Counted from the first letter of the stretch, positions 9,850 through 18,781 are shown. The stretch is 64,000 nucleotides of DNA from Anaerolineaceae bacterium (GCA_026708325.1 JAPOVC010000029.1:1-64000), one strand, 5' to 3'. Numbers and translations are program-made. Notes: generated by a model not told the origin, from the letters alone.

Positions 9850-10671
9850 ATGAGTACGGAACTCCTGATCATCAGCGACGCCGGGGAATTCGGCCCGGCC
9901 CTGGGCGCCGCCCTGGCGCAACGCGGGGCCTGGCGGGTGACCATTGTGCGGGACGAGGACGCGGCGCGGCAGGCGGGGCCCAAGGGACTGGTCCTGCTGG
10001 ACAGCCCTGAAGCGCAGGCGGGCCCCTTGCTGGCCCGTCAATTGCACGAATATGGTTACGACGTGCCCGTGCTCTGCAGCGCACGCGGCGCCGGACTTGA
10101 GGCGGCCCTCGCCCGTCTGGAACCGGCCGCCGACTCTCTGGCCGACGCGCCGCTTGAGCCGCTGGCCGGAAACGAGAGCGATGCCAGCAACTGGCGTTAC
10201 GTCAGCGAACCGGACTTCCTGCGACTCTACAGCGACGGGCGGGTGGCGGCTCCGGCCGACGCCGGCGAGCCTGAATCACGGCAGGCTACGGCGGAGCCCG
10301 AGACACAGGAGGCCCTCGAAGGGCTTTCAGAACTGGCGGCAGCTTCAGGAGACGATACAGCGGAAAGGCCCGGGCTGGCCGATTTGGCGCGGGAGACCGG
10401 CGCCCGCTACCTTCTGCTGGAGCGCGACGGCGAGGAAATCGCCCGGGCAGGGGAACTGGACGAGAGCACCGAGACCAGCCTGAGAGCGCTGGCTGACGGC
10501 GGCGCAGGTCCCGGCCCTGCGCGGCTTTACCTGCTGGAGGCCGGCCCGGATCAGGAGCAATGTCTGCTTTACGTCTGCAATGCGGGGCCGCTGCAACTCT
10601 CAGTTCTGGTGCCGGACGATTTTTCTGTGCGGGATTTGCGCCTCGCCTGCGAGCGTTTCATCAAGGTCTAG
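9850..10671 (+). CDS. Unknown two-domain cytosolic protein, possibly roadblock-like at the C-terminus
   Basis: A 273-residue acidic protein not recognised as a named family. The N-terminal ~90 residues alternate strands and helices like a Rossmann or receiver domain (ELLIISDAGEFGPALGAAL, then GLVLLDSPEAQ) but lack the acidic pocket of a response regulator. A low-complexity acidic linker spans about 95-170. The C-terminus (about 175-273) has a strand-helix-strand pattern (ARYLLLERDGEEIARAGEL, later LQLSVLVPDDFSVRDLRL) that recalls roadblock/LC7 domains, which regulate small GTPases; this is a weak, pattern-based suggestion. No signal peptide or membrane segment. Its stop shares CTAG with the convergent methyltransferase gene. 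Confidence 0.6.
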   Translation: MSTELLIISDAGEFGPALGAALAQRGAWRVTIVRDEDAARQAGPKGLVLLDSPEAQAGPLLARQLHEYGYDVPVLCSARGAGLEAALARLEPAADSLADAPLEPLAGNESDASNWRYVSEPDFLRLYSDGRVAAPADAGEPESRQATAEPETQEALEGLSELAAASGDDTAERPGLADLARETGARYLLLERDGEEIARAGELDESTETSLRALADGGAGPGPARLYLLEAGPDQEQCLLYVCNAGPLQLSVLVPDDFSVRDLRLACERFIKV

Positions 10672-11381
10672 GCTGGCGTACGTCGCCACCAGATGCCGGT
10701 GCACTCCGGCAGCACACAGGAAGCCGACAGCGGCGCCTGACTGGCAAATTCCTCGCCGAAGAAGAAGCCCAGCAGTTCCCTGGCCTCCTGCAAAGACTCA
10801 AAGCGGAAATCCGTGCGTAGCCAGCGCCGGGCAAAGCCACGCTCCCTTTCCAGCCAGAGATAGAAAGCGTTCAGGTTTTCCGTAGGGGGCTGCGGCGTGT
10901 CGCTCCCCGTGCCGAGGGTCTCGAGGATCAGGGCTGTGCCCCCGGGCCGCAGGACGCGCAACATCTCCCCGACCGCCCGCTCGACCTCCACGCGCCAGCC
11001 CTTTTCGTTCCAGACCGTGCTGTGACCGAAACTCCAGCCGGCGATGGCGATATCGGCGCAACCGTTGCCGAGTGGCAAGTCCTGGTTGTCTGCGATGGCC
11101 AGAGACCAGTTGGCCGGGCATTCGCGCTGCAGGTGTTCGCGGGCATGCTGCAGCATGTGGCCGGAGCGGTCGAAGGCCTGCACCTGTCGCACACAGGGGC
11201 TCAGCAGGCGTGTCAGGCGGCCCGTGCCGGCGCCCGCCTCGACGACGCGGGCGCTGGCCAGCGGCACGACGTCGGCGATGGCTGGCAGCAATCGCCCACA
11301 GTAGTCCTCGGCGGCGACGAGTCGCTCGTAGCGGGCGGCTTCGCTGGCATAGATTTGCCGTTGGTCGGGCTCCGCGCTCAT
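10668..11381 (-). CDS. Class I SAM-dependent methyltransferase
   Basis: A 237-residue Rossmann methyltransferase. Motif I is VVEAGAGTGRLTRLL (about residues 45-59), followed by QVQAFDRSGHMLQHA with the ribose-binding acidic residue, an ADNQDLPLGNG adenine pocket, and the post-motif region MLRVLRPGGTALILETLGTG. This is the UbiE/BioC-like small-molecule branch; the substrate is not predictable. The start codon overlaps the stop of the phosphohexomutase gene in an ATGA, so it is the last gene of a Clp-mutase-methyltransferase operon. Confidence 0.85.
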   Translation of the reverse strand: MSAEPDQRQIYASEAARYERLVAAEDYCGRLLPAIADVVPLASARVVEAGAGTGRLTRLLSPCVRQVQAFDRSGHMLQHAREHLQRECPANWSLAIADNQDLPLGNGCADIAIAGWSFGHSTVWNEKGWRVEVERAVGEMLRVLRPGGTALILETLGTGSDTPQPPTENLNAFYLWLERERGFARRWLRTDFRFESLQEARELLGFFFGEEFASQAPLSASCVLPECTGIWWRRTPA

Positions 11382-12805
11382 GCGGGCTCGCTGAATGCCT
11401 GCAGCTGGTCCAGCAGCTTGCCCTGGTCCACCGATGGATAGCGGTCCAGCAGCGCCTTGTAGCGACGAATGTAGTCGGCGACCTGAGCCCGCTCCTGCGC
11501 CTCGAAGCGCAGCGTGATGGCCGGCTGGGTGTTGCTGGCGCGCACAAGACCCCAGCCATGCTCAAAACTGGCCCGCACGCCGTCGATGTCCACGACTTCG
11601 TAGTCGCGCGCCAGTTCGTCGCGGATTTCCTGGATGATGTGGAATTTCCGGTCATCCGGCGCAGTCAGCACGATTTCCGGCGTGGCGGGGAGCTGTGGTA
11701 TTTCGGAAAAGAGGGCCGAGACCGGTCGGTCGGAGGCCGCAAAAATCTGCAGGGCCTTGAGCGCGATCAGCGGAGCGTCGTCGAAGCCGAAGTAGTCTTC
11801 GCCGGTGAAGAGGTGGCCGCTGACCTCCCCGCCCAGGGGCGAGCCGACCTCGTGCATTTTCTGTTTCATGAGGCTGTGGCCGGTGCGCCACATCAGCGGC
11901 ACGCCGCCATACTGGACGATGAGTTCAGGCAGGGTCTGGGTGACCTTGACGTCGAAGACAATCGTCGCGCCAGGTTGACGCTGCAAGAGATCGCGGGCCA
12001 GCAGTGCCAGCAGCCGGTCGGCGGCCACGTGGTGTCCGCGTTCGTCGATAAAGCCGGCGCGGTCGGCGTCACCGTCGAAGGCGAGACCGACGTCGGCGCC
12101 GGTTTCCAGCACCATGGCCTCCAGGTCCCGCGTCATTTCCGGATCTTCGGGGTTGGGCAGGTGGTTGGGATAAGTGCCGTCCGACTCGCAATAGAGGCAA
12201 TGCACCGTCAGGCCGAGCGCGCGCAACACGGGGGGCACCCAGGTGCCGCTCAGGCCGTTACCGGCATCCATCACGACCGTCAGCGGGCGCGCCATTGTCA
12301 CCTTGCCCTGAATGGCAGCCATGTGACGGCGAATCATGTCGTGGTCCTGCGTCACGCGTCCCGCGCCGCTGACGAATTCGCCGCTGCGCACCAGGTCCAG
12401 AATGTTGGTGATTTGCTCTCCGGCCATGGCCAGCACGCCATAGGCCAGCTTGATGCCGTTGTAGCGGACGTCGAGATGGCTGCCGGTGATCATGACGCCC
12501 GCCCCCGCATCACCATGGCTGGCGGAGGCAAAATAGACCGTGGGCGTGATCACCTCGCCGATATCCGTGACGTCCATTCCGGTCGCGCTGAGGCCGGCGA
12601 TCATCGCGCCCTGCAGCCCGGCCGAGGACGGGCGGTTGTCGCGACCGACGTACACCATTTCACTGCCGAAGTCCCGCTGCAGGGCCGTGCCCAGCGCGCG
12701 CCCGACGCGCTCCGCCAGCGCGGGCGTCAGTTGCGGACTGTCACCGGCGACGGTGCCGCGGATGTCGTAGGCGCGAAAAATGCCGGGATCCAGCTTGATG
12801 GTCAT
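11378..12805 (-). CDS. Phosphomannomutase/phosphoglucomutase
   Basis: A 475-residue alpha-D-phosphohexomutase that interconverts hexose 6- and 1-phosphates for nucleotide-sugar and polysaccharide synthesis. All four family signatures are visible: the catalytic phosphoserine loop (ITGSHLDVRYNGIK), the metal loop (LAFDGDADRAGF), the sugar-binding GGEVSGHLF, and the C-terminal phosphate-binding RASNTQPAITLRFEA. The N-terminus FRAYDIRGTV is typical of the AlgC/ManB branch. ATG at 12805 was chosen because GAGGAG lies 8 nt upstream; a longer reading to 12952 would run into the Clp-like gene. It could supply sugar phosphates for the glycosyltransferase in this window, which is an inference. Confidence 0.92.
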   Translation of the reverse strand: MTIKLDPGIFRAYDIRGTVAGDSPQLTPALAERVGRALGTALQRDFGSEMVYVGRDNRPSSAGLQGAMIAGLSATGMDVTDIGEVITPTVYFASASHGDAGAGVMITGSHLDVRYNGIKLAYGVLAMAGEQITNILDLVRSGEFVSGAGRVTQDHDMIRRHMAAIQGKVTMARPLTVVMDAGNGLSGTWVPPVLRALGLTVHCLYCESDGTYPNHLPNPEDPEMTRDLEAMVLETGADVGLAFDGDADRAGFIDERGHHVAADRLLALLARDLLQRQPGATIVFDVKVTQTLPELIVQYGGVPLMWRTGHSLMKQKMHEVGSPLGGEVSGHLFTGEDYFGFDDAPLIALKALQIFAASDRPVSALFSEIPQLPATPEIVLTAPDDRKFHIIQEIRDELARDYEVVDIDGVRASFEHGWGLVRASNTQPAITLRFEAQERAQVADYIRRYKALLDRYPSVDQGKLLDQLQAFSEPA

Positions 12806-12860
12806 GATATGACTCCTCGGGAATCGCCCACAGCGAAACCCTGCAGACTGTTGTGCGTCG

Positions 12861-15110
12861 TCAGTCCTGCAAGGGGCTGTCAGCGTCCATTGTAACGAAG
12901 GAGAGCCCGGAAGAGTCGGCATCGATGCAGATCCTGCTGTTGGCCGGCGCATCCGCGCTCAGCAGATAGTCGGCCAGCGGCACCCGAACGTGGCGGCGGA
13001 TGATCCGCAGCAAGGGACGAGCTCCATACTGGATTTCGTCGTATTGCTGTTGCAGCCACTCCAGGGCCCCTGTGCCGAATTCCAGCTGCAGGCCCCGTTC
13101 CGCAGCCAGTTGCTGCTCGCGGGCCAGCATCAGCTTCAGAATTGCGCCCAGATCGTCGTCGGACAGCGCGTTGAACATGACGATTTCGTCGAGGCGGTTC
13201 AGCAGTTCCGGCCGGAACCAGGTGCGCACCTGCTCCATGGCCGCCTCCCGTGCCGCCTCCGTGATGACGGGAATGGCAAGGTGCCTGGAACCCAGATTGC
13301 TGGTGAGAATCAGGACGGTCTCGCTGAAGGTGGCGCTGCGGCCGCGGCCATCGGTCAGTCTACCTTCCTCAATCATTTGCAGCAGCAGGTCCATGATGCG
13401 CGGGTGGGCCTTCTCGACCTCGTCAAACAGGACGAGGAGCCATGGCTGCCGACGCACACGCTCGGTGAGCTGGCCGCCGGCGTCGCTGTCAACGTAGCCG
13501 CTGGGGGAGCCCAGGAGGCGGTTGATGCTCGATTCGTCCTTGAATTCGCTCATGTCCAGCGCGAGCATGGCCTGCTCGTCGCCGAACATGAAGTCGGCAA
13601 GCGTGCGCGCCAGCTGGGTCTTGCCAACGCCGGTAGGACCGAGGAAAAGAAAAGCGCCGACAGGGCGTTGTGGTTCCTTCAGGCCTACGCGGGCCGTACG
13701 GATAGCGCGACTGACGGCCTGCACGGCCTGGTCCTGGCCGATGAGGCGCTGTTTCAGATAGTCGGTCAGGCTGGCGTAACGTCGACGTTCGTCTTCGCCC
13801 AACTGATTGAGCGGGACACCGGTCATCTGGCTGGCGCAGAGCCGTAAATCGTCTGCGTCCAGCTCCGGGCTGTCGTCGTGTTCTGACCGCCGGGCAGGGC
13901 CGCTCTGCCGGCTGGTGTTGACCATGGCGGCGCTGCGATGCAGCAAATTCTCCGCACTGCGGGGCAAGGGAGTCGCTGCCAGATGCCGTCTCGCCAGGCT
14001 GATCGCCACCTTGAGGGCATCGTCGGTGATCCGCAATTGATAGTCACGTTGGAGTTGTGGTTTGAGCGCGCGCAGGATTGGCAGCGTTTCACGGCTCGCA
14101 GGTTGCGGCACCCGCAGCACCTGGCAGTTTTCACTGACGCCTGGTTCGAGACCCAGCCGGGCGTTCCAGTCAATCTCGCCGGTGGTGGCGACAATTACCG
14201 GATCGTTGGCCAGAAAAGTCTTGAGGACGAGCGAAGAACAGCGACTGAATTGCGCCACCCCTGGCCGGCCCAGAAAGCGCTGCAGGTGAGGCAGGAAGAG
14301 AATCCCCCCGCGGGCCTGCGCCAGTGCCTTGCGCAAGGCAGCAGGGTCGTCGTCCAGCAATTCATCTTCGGCGATCTGCACCACCCTGGTGATGCCCCGG
14401 GGTCCTTCTCCCCTGGCGATGAGCTGCCCGAGGCCAAGGGCGAGGCTGCGCTTGCCCACGCCCGCCGGACCGACCAGTACAAGGTGTCGATTGACCGCCT
14501 GGTTGATGATCGTCAACATGCTGCGCAGCAGTTCTTCGCGCTCGTAAACGGGAAATTCTTCCGATGGCGGGGACGAGCCGCCTTCCGAGCGATCAGCCGT
14601 CGTCTGCGCGCCGGTCTCTGGCGCTTTTGGCTTGTTCATCACATCGGCCACTGTGCGCGCTGTGATCCCGTGCGGCCGCAGCAACCCGCTGGTGCTGATG
14701 CTGTCACTGGCAAGGACCTGCAAAATGTGGCCGCAGTCCACGCGTCCGCAGTTGCGGCGCCTGGCTTCCTCCAGGGCGTCGTCAATGAGAATGATGGACT
14801 GTCGGGAAAGCGTGGCGCGGCGCCCGTCCGCCAGGACATGGACAAGCCTGCCACCGGGGTCCCGGCGGTTGGCACAGGCAAGCTGCACCTGTCGCTCAAG
14901 TTGCTGCAGGTCCAGTCCGCGTCTGGAGCGAAACTCGGACAACAATGCGTTTGCCGGCGAGTCTCCCTGCCTCAGGAGTGCCAGCAGAATCAGTTCCGGC
15001 ATCAGGGTGGGCTGGCGAAACTCCCGCTGAAGTTGGGCGGCAGCGTTCAGGGTTGCGGCAAAATCGTTGGCCAGCAGGTCAGGATTCAGTGCGCCGGACA
15101 TGCCAGCCAT
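12861..15110 (-). CDS. Clp/Hsp100-like AAA+ ATPase with a degenerate first AAA module
   Basis: A 749-residue class-1 Clp ATPase: Clp-N repeat domain (about 1-145), D1 (about 190-400) and D2 (about 455-749) with a C-terminal ClpB-D2-small domain. D2 is intact: Walker A GPTGVGKTQLA (from residue 491), Walker B LLVLFDEVEKAHP, pore loop GSPSGYVDSDAGGQ, sensor LTSNLGS and RPELLNRLDEIV. D1 is decayed. Walker A is GPAGVGKRS (214-222), the Walker B site reads ILFLPHLQ with no Asp-Glu, the KYRGEFE pore loop is missing, and the usual ERRF arginine finger is replaced by LEPGVSENC. No long ClpB middle domain and no ClpP-binding IGF/LGF loop are seen, so it probably works without ClpP. The ATG at 15110 has no ribosome-binding site; TATAAT overlaps it, and a leaderless start at ATG 15101 is possible. 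Confidence 0.85.
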   Translation of the reverse strand: MAGMSGALNPDLLANDFAATLNAAAQLQREFRQPTLMPELILLALLRQGDSPANALLSEFRSRRGLDLQQLERQVQLACANRRDPGGRLVHVLADGRRATLSRQSIILIDDALEEARRRNCGRVDCGHILQVLASDSISTSGLLRPHGITARTVADVMNKPKAPETGAQTTADRSEGGSSPPSEEFPVYEREELLRSMLTIINQAVNRHLVLVGPAGVGKRSLALGLGQLIARGEGPRGITRVVQIAEDELLDDDPAALRKALAQARGGILFLPHLQRFLGRPGVAQFSRCSSLVLKTFLANDPVIVATTGEIDWNARLGLEPGVSENCQVLRVPQPASRETLPILRALKPQLQRDYQLRITDDALKVAISLARRHLAATPLPRSAENLLHRSAAMVNTSRQSGPARRSEHDDSPELDADDLRLCASQMTGVPLNQLGEDERRRYASLTDYLKQRLIGQDQAVQAVSRAIRTARVGLKEPQRPVGAFLFLGPTGVGKTQLARTLADFMFGDEQAMLALDMSEFKDESSINRLLGSPSGYVDSDAGGQLTERVRRQPWLLVLFDEVEKAHPRIMDLLLQMIEEGRLTDGRGRSATFSETVLILTSNLGSRHLAIPVITEAAREAAMEQVRTWFRPELLNRLDEIVMFNALSDDDLGAILKLMLAREQQLAAERGLQLEFGTGALEWLQQQYDEIQYGARPLLRIIRRHVRVPLADYLLSADAPANSRICIDADSSGLSFVTMDADSPLQD

Positions 15111-15167
15111 TATATATGCAACTTGTGCAACCAGTCCCCGATCTGGCGCGCGCCGGTTGCAGCGTCG

Positions 15168-16073
15168 TCAGTGGACCGCGGGCGTGTGCGCCTGGCCGCT
15201 GGAATTGCTCAGGCGATAGCCCACGCCGCGAACGTTGTCAATCAACTGGACGCCCGGGTCCTGCTGCTTCAGCTTGCGTCGCAGGTTGCTGATGTGCGGG
15301 CGAATGACGTCGCGGGCGGTCCCCTCATCCAGCTGGTTGCCGCGCACCTCACGCACCAGCTCCTTGCAGGAGACGACACGATCACGGTGTGCCGCAAGAT
15401 ACAGCAACAAATCGAATTCGGTCGGAGTCAGGTCAACGGGGCGGTCCCTGATCTCAATCTGGTAGCGACCGGGATAGATCGTCAGGGGGCCCAGCTTCAG
15501 GTTGCGCCCGGGTCGCCCGCCGGCGCTTGCCTCCGAATCCGCAACGAATTCCTCCAGGTCATCGGGTCCCGGGTCCTGTTGAGGGTCGGGCGCGAGATTC
15601 ACATTGGCATGGATCAACTCGTCGAGGTTGCTGCGCAAGGCGTCCAGCAGGCCCTGGCGGCGCTGCCGGGTCCCTGCACGTTCCACGCCCCGGGCCACAC
15701 TGGCGCGCAACTCTTCACTTGAACAGGGCTTGATGAGATAGTCGCAGGCGCCGAGTTGCAGAGCCTCGATCGCAGTTTCAAGACTGGCGTAACCGGTCAT
15801 CATGATGACAATGGCGTCGCTGGCATGCTGTCGAATGCTGCGCAGCAACTCCGTACCGGTGAGGCCGGGCATGCGAATATCCGTCAACACAACGTCATAA
15901 TTCCTGTGCCGCAGGGATGCCAGCGCCTGTTCGCCATCGGCCGCCTGGCTCACCTGGTAGCCGACGCGCTGCAGGGTCCGGCTAATCGAATAGCGTATCG
16001 CCCCTTCATCATCCACTACCAGTACATTTGCACCCGGAGTAAAAGCGTTCATGATGTTGTCTGCCTTGTCCAC
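15168..16073 (-). CDS. OmpR-family response regulator, orphan
   Basis: A DNA-binding response regulator of about 300 residues. The receiver domain (about 15-130) has the acidic pair in NVLVVDDEGAIR, the phosphoacceptor Asp in VVLTDIRMPG, the switch Thr/Ser in VIMMTGYAS and the Lys in CDYLIKPCS. A long linker (about 135-190, Asp/Pro-rich) leads to a winged-helix Trans_reg_C domain with LTPTEFDLLLYLAAH and a C-terminal DNVRGVGYRL. No histidine kinase is adjacent, so the signal is unknown. The GTG at 16073 and the in-frame ATG at 16052 are both possible starts; neither has a strong ribosome-binding site. Confidence 0.9.
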   Translation of the reverse strand: MDKADNIMNAFTPGANVLVVDDEGAIRYSISRTLQRVGYQVSQAADGEQALASLRHRNYDVVLTDIRMPGLTGTELLRSIRQHASDAIVIMMTGYASLETAIEALQLGACDYLIKPCSSEELRASVARGVERAGTRQRRQGLLDALRSNLDELIHANVNLAPDPQQDPGPDDLEEFVADSEASAGGRPGRNLKLGPLTIYPGRYQIEIRDRPVDLTPTEFDLLLYLAAHRDRVVSCKELVREVRGNQLDEGTARDVIRPHISNLRRKLKQQDPGVQLIDNVRGVGYRLSNSSGQAHTPAVH

Positions 16074-16086
16074 CCTGTTTTAGACT

Positions 16087-16115
16087 AGCCTAACCTTTTG
16101 TCAGACAATTGTAAA
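16087..16115 (-). promoter_or_regulatory. Possible promoter of the response-regulator gene
   Basis: Read on the minus strand: TTTACA (16115-16110), a 17-bp spacer, then TAGGCT (16092-16087). The -35 matches well and the -10 is weak. It partly overlaps the short gap after tilS. Confidence 0.4.
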
Positions 16116-16117
16116 CG

Positions 16118-17539
16118 TTACGGGGTTATTGGGCCAGCATTCTGACAAATTGCGCAGAACCATGGGCTGGCATCCGCTTCGCTTGCCACAAAACGCCATG
16201 AGGGAATGATTTTGTTGCCGGCGAAGACCGCGGCAATCTGACCGTCAACACGCAGCAGGGGAATCTTCATCCGGACGGAGCGGGGAAGCTGCTGGTTGAT
16301 CATCCATTTCTTGAGCGATTGAGAGTGACCGTTCAGCTCAGGGGGGCGAAAGCGATCGCCCGGCCTGCGGGTATCCAGCGTGACGGCGGCCGCCGGCTGC
16401 AGGGAGAGACACTGCCAGGCGTCCACGCCGGTCATCCGCTGCCTGCTGAAGACCAGCTTCCAGGTCCGGTCTGGCGGGGCGGTCGTGCCCGGGAGGCGGA
16501 CTTCCAGCGCCTGCCGCCCTGTCAGCAGGGGGCCCGGCCAATCCTCGTCGGCGCCAATACGTTCGAAGACCAGATCTCCGTAGTCGATCCGCAGCTGGAT
16601 GCCGCCTGGCAGGCTGCAGGCCTGCCCCGTGCGGCCGGAAGCGGCCAGCGACACCAGGCGTTCCACGTGTCCGACGCCGGCCTCTGTGCCGCCCAGGTCG
16701 CGCAGGGCATTCAGGGCCAGTTGCCCTTGCAGGGCGGGGTGCAGGGCGTTGAAGGTCGAACGTGACAGGCGAACGCGCTGTTCGCTGTGGCGCAAACCCT
16801 TCCCCGCGGCCTGCTGCAGTTGCCGTTGAAGGTAGTCGTGGTCGCGGGCGGCGTTTTCCGATAAACGCAGCAACGATCGCTCCACCCGCGGATCGAAGTC
16901 GCGCAGGAGGGGCAGAATGTCATGGCGCAGACGATTGCGTCGCAGTCTCCGATCGTCATTGCTGGCGTCCTGGCGCGGTTCGAGCCCCTGTCTGCGCCCC
17001 CAGGCGCGCAGTTCACGGCGGGGAACATCAAGAAAGGGGCGCAGCAGGGTCAGTTGAGGGTGACCGGGGAGTTCCGCGCGGGGTCGCATGCCGGCCAGGC
17101 CGCGCAGACCGCTGCCCCGCAACAGGTTGAGCAATATCGTTTCCACCTGATCGTCCGCGTGGTGGGCCGTGACGACGTAGGGGGCGCCGACCTCTCTGGC
17201 GCTGCTCGCCAGAAACTCGTAGCGGGCGCGGCGGGCACTGGCTTCGCTGCGCAGCCCTGTCGCGGCCCCGAGGGTAACTTCCAACCCGAGCACTTCCGCC
17301 TGCTGTCGCACAAAGGCGGCATCCTCGGCGCCCGCAGCGCCGCGCCAGCCGTGATCCAGACTGGCAACGTAAAGCTTCAAACCGAGGTCGCGCTGCAAGC
17401 GGTGCAGCAGGTGCAGCATGACCAGTGAATCGTTGCCGCCGGAGACCGCCAGCAAAAGGCGGCTGCCCGGCGCGACGAGGCACTGCTCAACAAGATTGCG
17501 GGCGCAGTGATGCAGAAGGTCCATGGCAGAAGCGGTCAC
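16118..17539 (-). CDS. tilS: tRNA(Ile)-lysidine synthase (TilS)
   Basis: TilS converts C34 of tRNA-Ile(CAU) to lysidine so that it reads AUA; it is usually essential. The PP-loop ATP pyrophosphatase motif is AVSGGNDSLVMLHLL (about residues 30-44), followed by VVTAHHADDQVETILLNLLRGSG and the GLEPRQDASNDD block that marks TilS. The C-terminal TilS substrate-binding region includes RPGDRFRP and SLKKWMINQQLPR. Length (473) fits the two-domain long form. The GTG at 17539 or the ATG at 17524 could be the start; neither has a good ribosome-binding site. It is transcribed divergently from mreB. Confidence 0.93.
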   Translation of the reverse strand: MTASAMDLLHHCARNLVEQCLVAPGSRLLLAVSGGNDSLVMLHLLHRLQRDLGLKLYVASLDHGWRGAAGAEDAAFVRQQAEVLGLEVTLGAATGLRSEASARRARYEFLASSAREVGAPYVVTAHHADDQVETILLNLLRGSGLRGLAGMRPRAELPGHPQLTLLRPFLDVPRRELRAWGRRQGLEPRQDASNDDRRLRRNRLRHDILPLLRDFDPRVERSLLRLSENAARDHDYLQRQLQQAAGKGLRHSEQRVRLSRSTFNALHPALQGQLALNALRDLGGTEAGVGHVERLVSLAASGRTGQACSLPGGIQLRIDYGDLVFERIGADEDWPGPLLTGRQALEVRLPGTTAPPDRTWKLVFSRQRMTGVDAWQCLSLQPAAAVTLDTRRPGDRFRPPELNGHSQSLKKWMINQQLPRSVRMKIPLLRVDGQIAAVFAGNKIIPSWRFVASEADASPWFCAICQNAGPITP

Positions 17540-17567
17540 ACGACCGAAAGGTCACATGAGGGGGCCC

Positions 17568-17576
17568 ATGGTAGCA
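17568..17576 (-). promoter_or_regulatory. Possible extended -10 promoter of tilS
   Basis: The minus strand reads TGCTACCAT, a TGn extension with hexamer TACCAT, about 30 nt before the tilS start. It lies back to back with the mreB promoter. Confidence 0.4.
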
Positions 17577-17600
17577 CAAACAATTCGTTAATGTGGGCTG

Positions 17601-17609
17601 TGCTATAAT
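17601..17609 (+). promoter_or_regulatory. Extended -10 promoter of mreB
   Basis: TGCTATAAT: a perfect TATAAT (17604-17609) preceded by TGn. Initiation near 17616 gives a leader of about 20 nt. No convincing -35. The element ATTCGTTAA (17583-17591) just upstream recurs before minC. Confidence 0.7.
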
Positions 17610-17637
17610 CCCCGCTCACTGGTAGCAGGAGTCCCGC

Positions 17638-18699
17638 GTGCTCAGTCCGCTTGACTATTTCCTTGGACTGTTCTCCCTTGACATCGGCATAGACCTTGGC
17701 ACAGCCAATACACTGGTCAGCGTTCGCGGCAAGGGCATCGTCATCAACGAACCATCCTTCGTGGCGCTTGAGCGGAAAACGCGGCGTCCGATCGAGGTGG
17801 GTGTGCGCGCCAAGGAAATGTGGAGCAAGAACCCGCGCGACATCATCGTCGTGCGGCCGGTGCGCGACGGCGTGATCAGTGAGTTTGAAGTCACGGAAGC
17901 CATGCTGCATCATTTGATCAGCAAGGCGCACGAACAGGTCTGGGTGCCGATCCCGCGACCGCGGGTGGTGGTTGGCATCCCCAGCGGGGTCACCGAAGTG
18001 GAAAAACGCGCGGTCTTTGACGCGGCCATCAGCGCCGGCGCGCGCGAGGCCTGGCTGATTGAGGAACCGGTGGCGGCGGCTGTCGGCGCCGGCCTGCCCG
18101 TGCAGGAGACGCGCGGCAGCATGATGATCGACATCGGCGGCGGCACGACCGAAATCGCCCTCTTCTCGCTGGGTGGCATCGTGATCAGCCGCTCCATCCG
18201 CGTCGCCGGGGACGAGATGGACGAGGACATTGTGGAGCACATGCGGGCGCGCCACAACCTGCTGATCGGTGAGCCAACCGCCGAAAAGGTGAAGCTGGAG
18301 ATCGGCTCCGCCTCGCCGCTGCCCAACGAACGGGTCATGAACGTGAAGGGACGCCACCTTGTGACCGGGCTGCCGACCGCCGTGGAAGTCAGTTCGATTG
18401 AAATCCGGGAGGCGATCGCCGGCTCGGTGGAGATTCTGGTGGACACGGTCAAGGACGCTCTGGACGACACACCGCCCGAACTGGTCGCGGACCTGATGGA
18501 AAGCGGGATTTGCATGGCGGGCGGAGCCAGCCAGTTGATGGGCCTGCCGCAGCGGATGGCGGAGGAAGTCAATATCCGCGTGTGGCTGGCCGAGGACGCC
18601 GCCACCTGCGTTGCCCGCGGCGCCGGGCGCGTGCTGGAAGACTACAACAACCTGCGGCGCTTGCTGGCCGGTCTGGAACGCGGCAGCACGCGCCACTGA
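17638..18699 (+). CDS. mreB: Rod-shape-determining protein MreB
   Basis: The bacterial actin that directs side-wall peptidoglycan synthesis along the cytoplasmic membrane. A 353-residue protein with actin-fold signatures: phosphate 1 loop DIGIDLGTANTL (about residues 15-26), phosphate 2 loop MMIDIGGGTTEIAL, the connecting VVVGIPSGVTEVEKRAV, and an adenosine loop ICMAGGASQLMGL near the C-terminus. The N-terminal MLSPLDYFLGLFS is amphipathic and may bind membrane. The GTG start is set by AGGAG 6 nt upstream. It opens the shape and division block and has its own promoter; mreC has another, so MreB can be made separately from MreCD. Confidence 0.96.
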   Translation: MLSPLDYFLGLFSLDIGIDLGTANTLVSVRGKGIVINEPSFVALERKTRRPIEVGVRAKEMWSKNPRDIIVVRPVRDGVISEFEVTEAMLHHLISKAHEQVWVPIPRPRVVVGIPSGVTEVEKRAVFDAAISAGAREAWLIEEPVAAAVGAGLPVQETRGSMMIDIGGGTTEIALFSLGGIVISRSIRVAGDEMDEDIVEHMRARHNLLIGEPTAEKVKLEIGSASPLPNERVMNVKGRHLVTGLPTAVEVSSIEIREAIAGSVEILVDTVKDALDDTPPELVADLMESGICMAGGASQLMGLPQRMAEEVNIRVWLAEDAATCVARGAGRVLEDYNNLRRLLAGLERGSTRH

Positions 18700-18743
18700 T
18701 TTCCAGGATATCCCCTGACTTCGCGGGGCCATCCGCGCCGCTC

Positions 18744-18752
18744 TGCTATACT
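18744..18752 (+). promoter_or_regulatory. Extended -10 promoter of mreC-mreD-mrdA
   Basis: TGCTATACT, with hexamer TATACT at 18747-18752, about 30 nt before the mreC ATG. It lies in the 82-bp gap after mreB and shares the extended -10 pattern of the window. Confidence 0.6.
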
Positions 18753-18781
18753 GAGCGCAGGCAGTCCCGCGGGAGGGGCCG

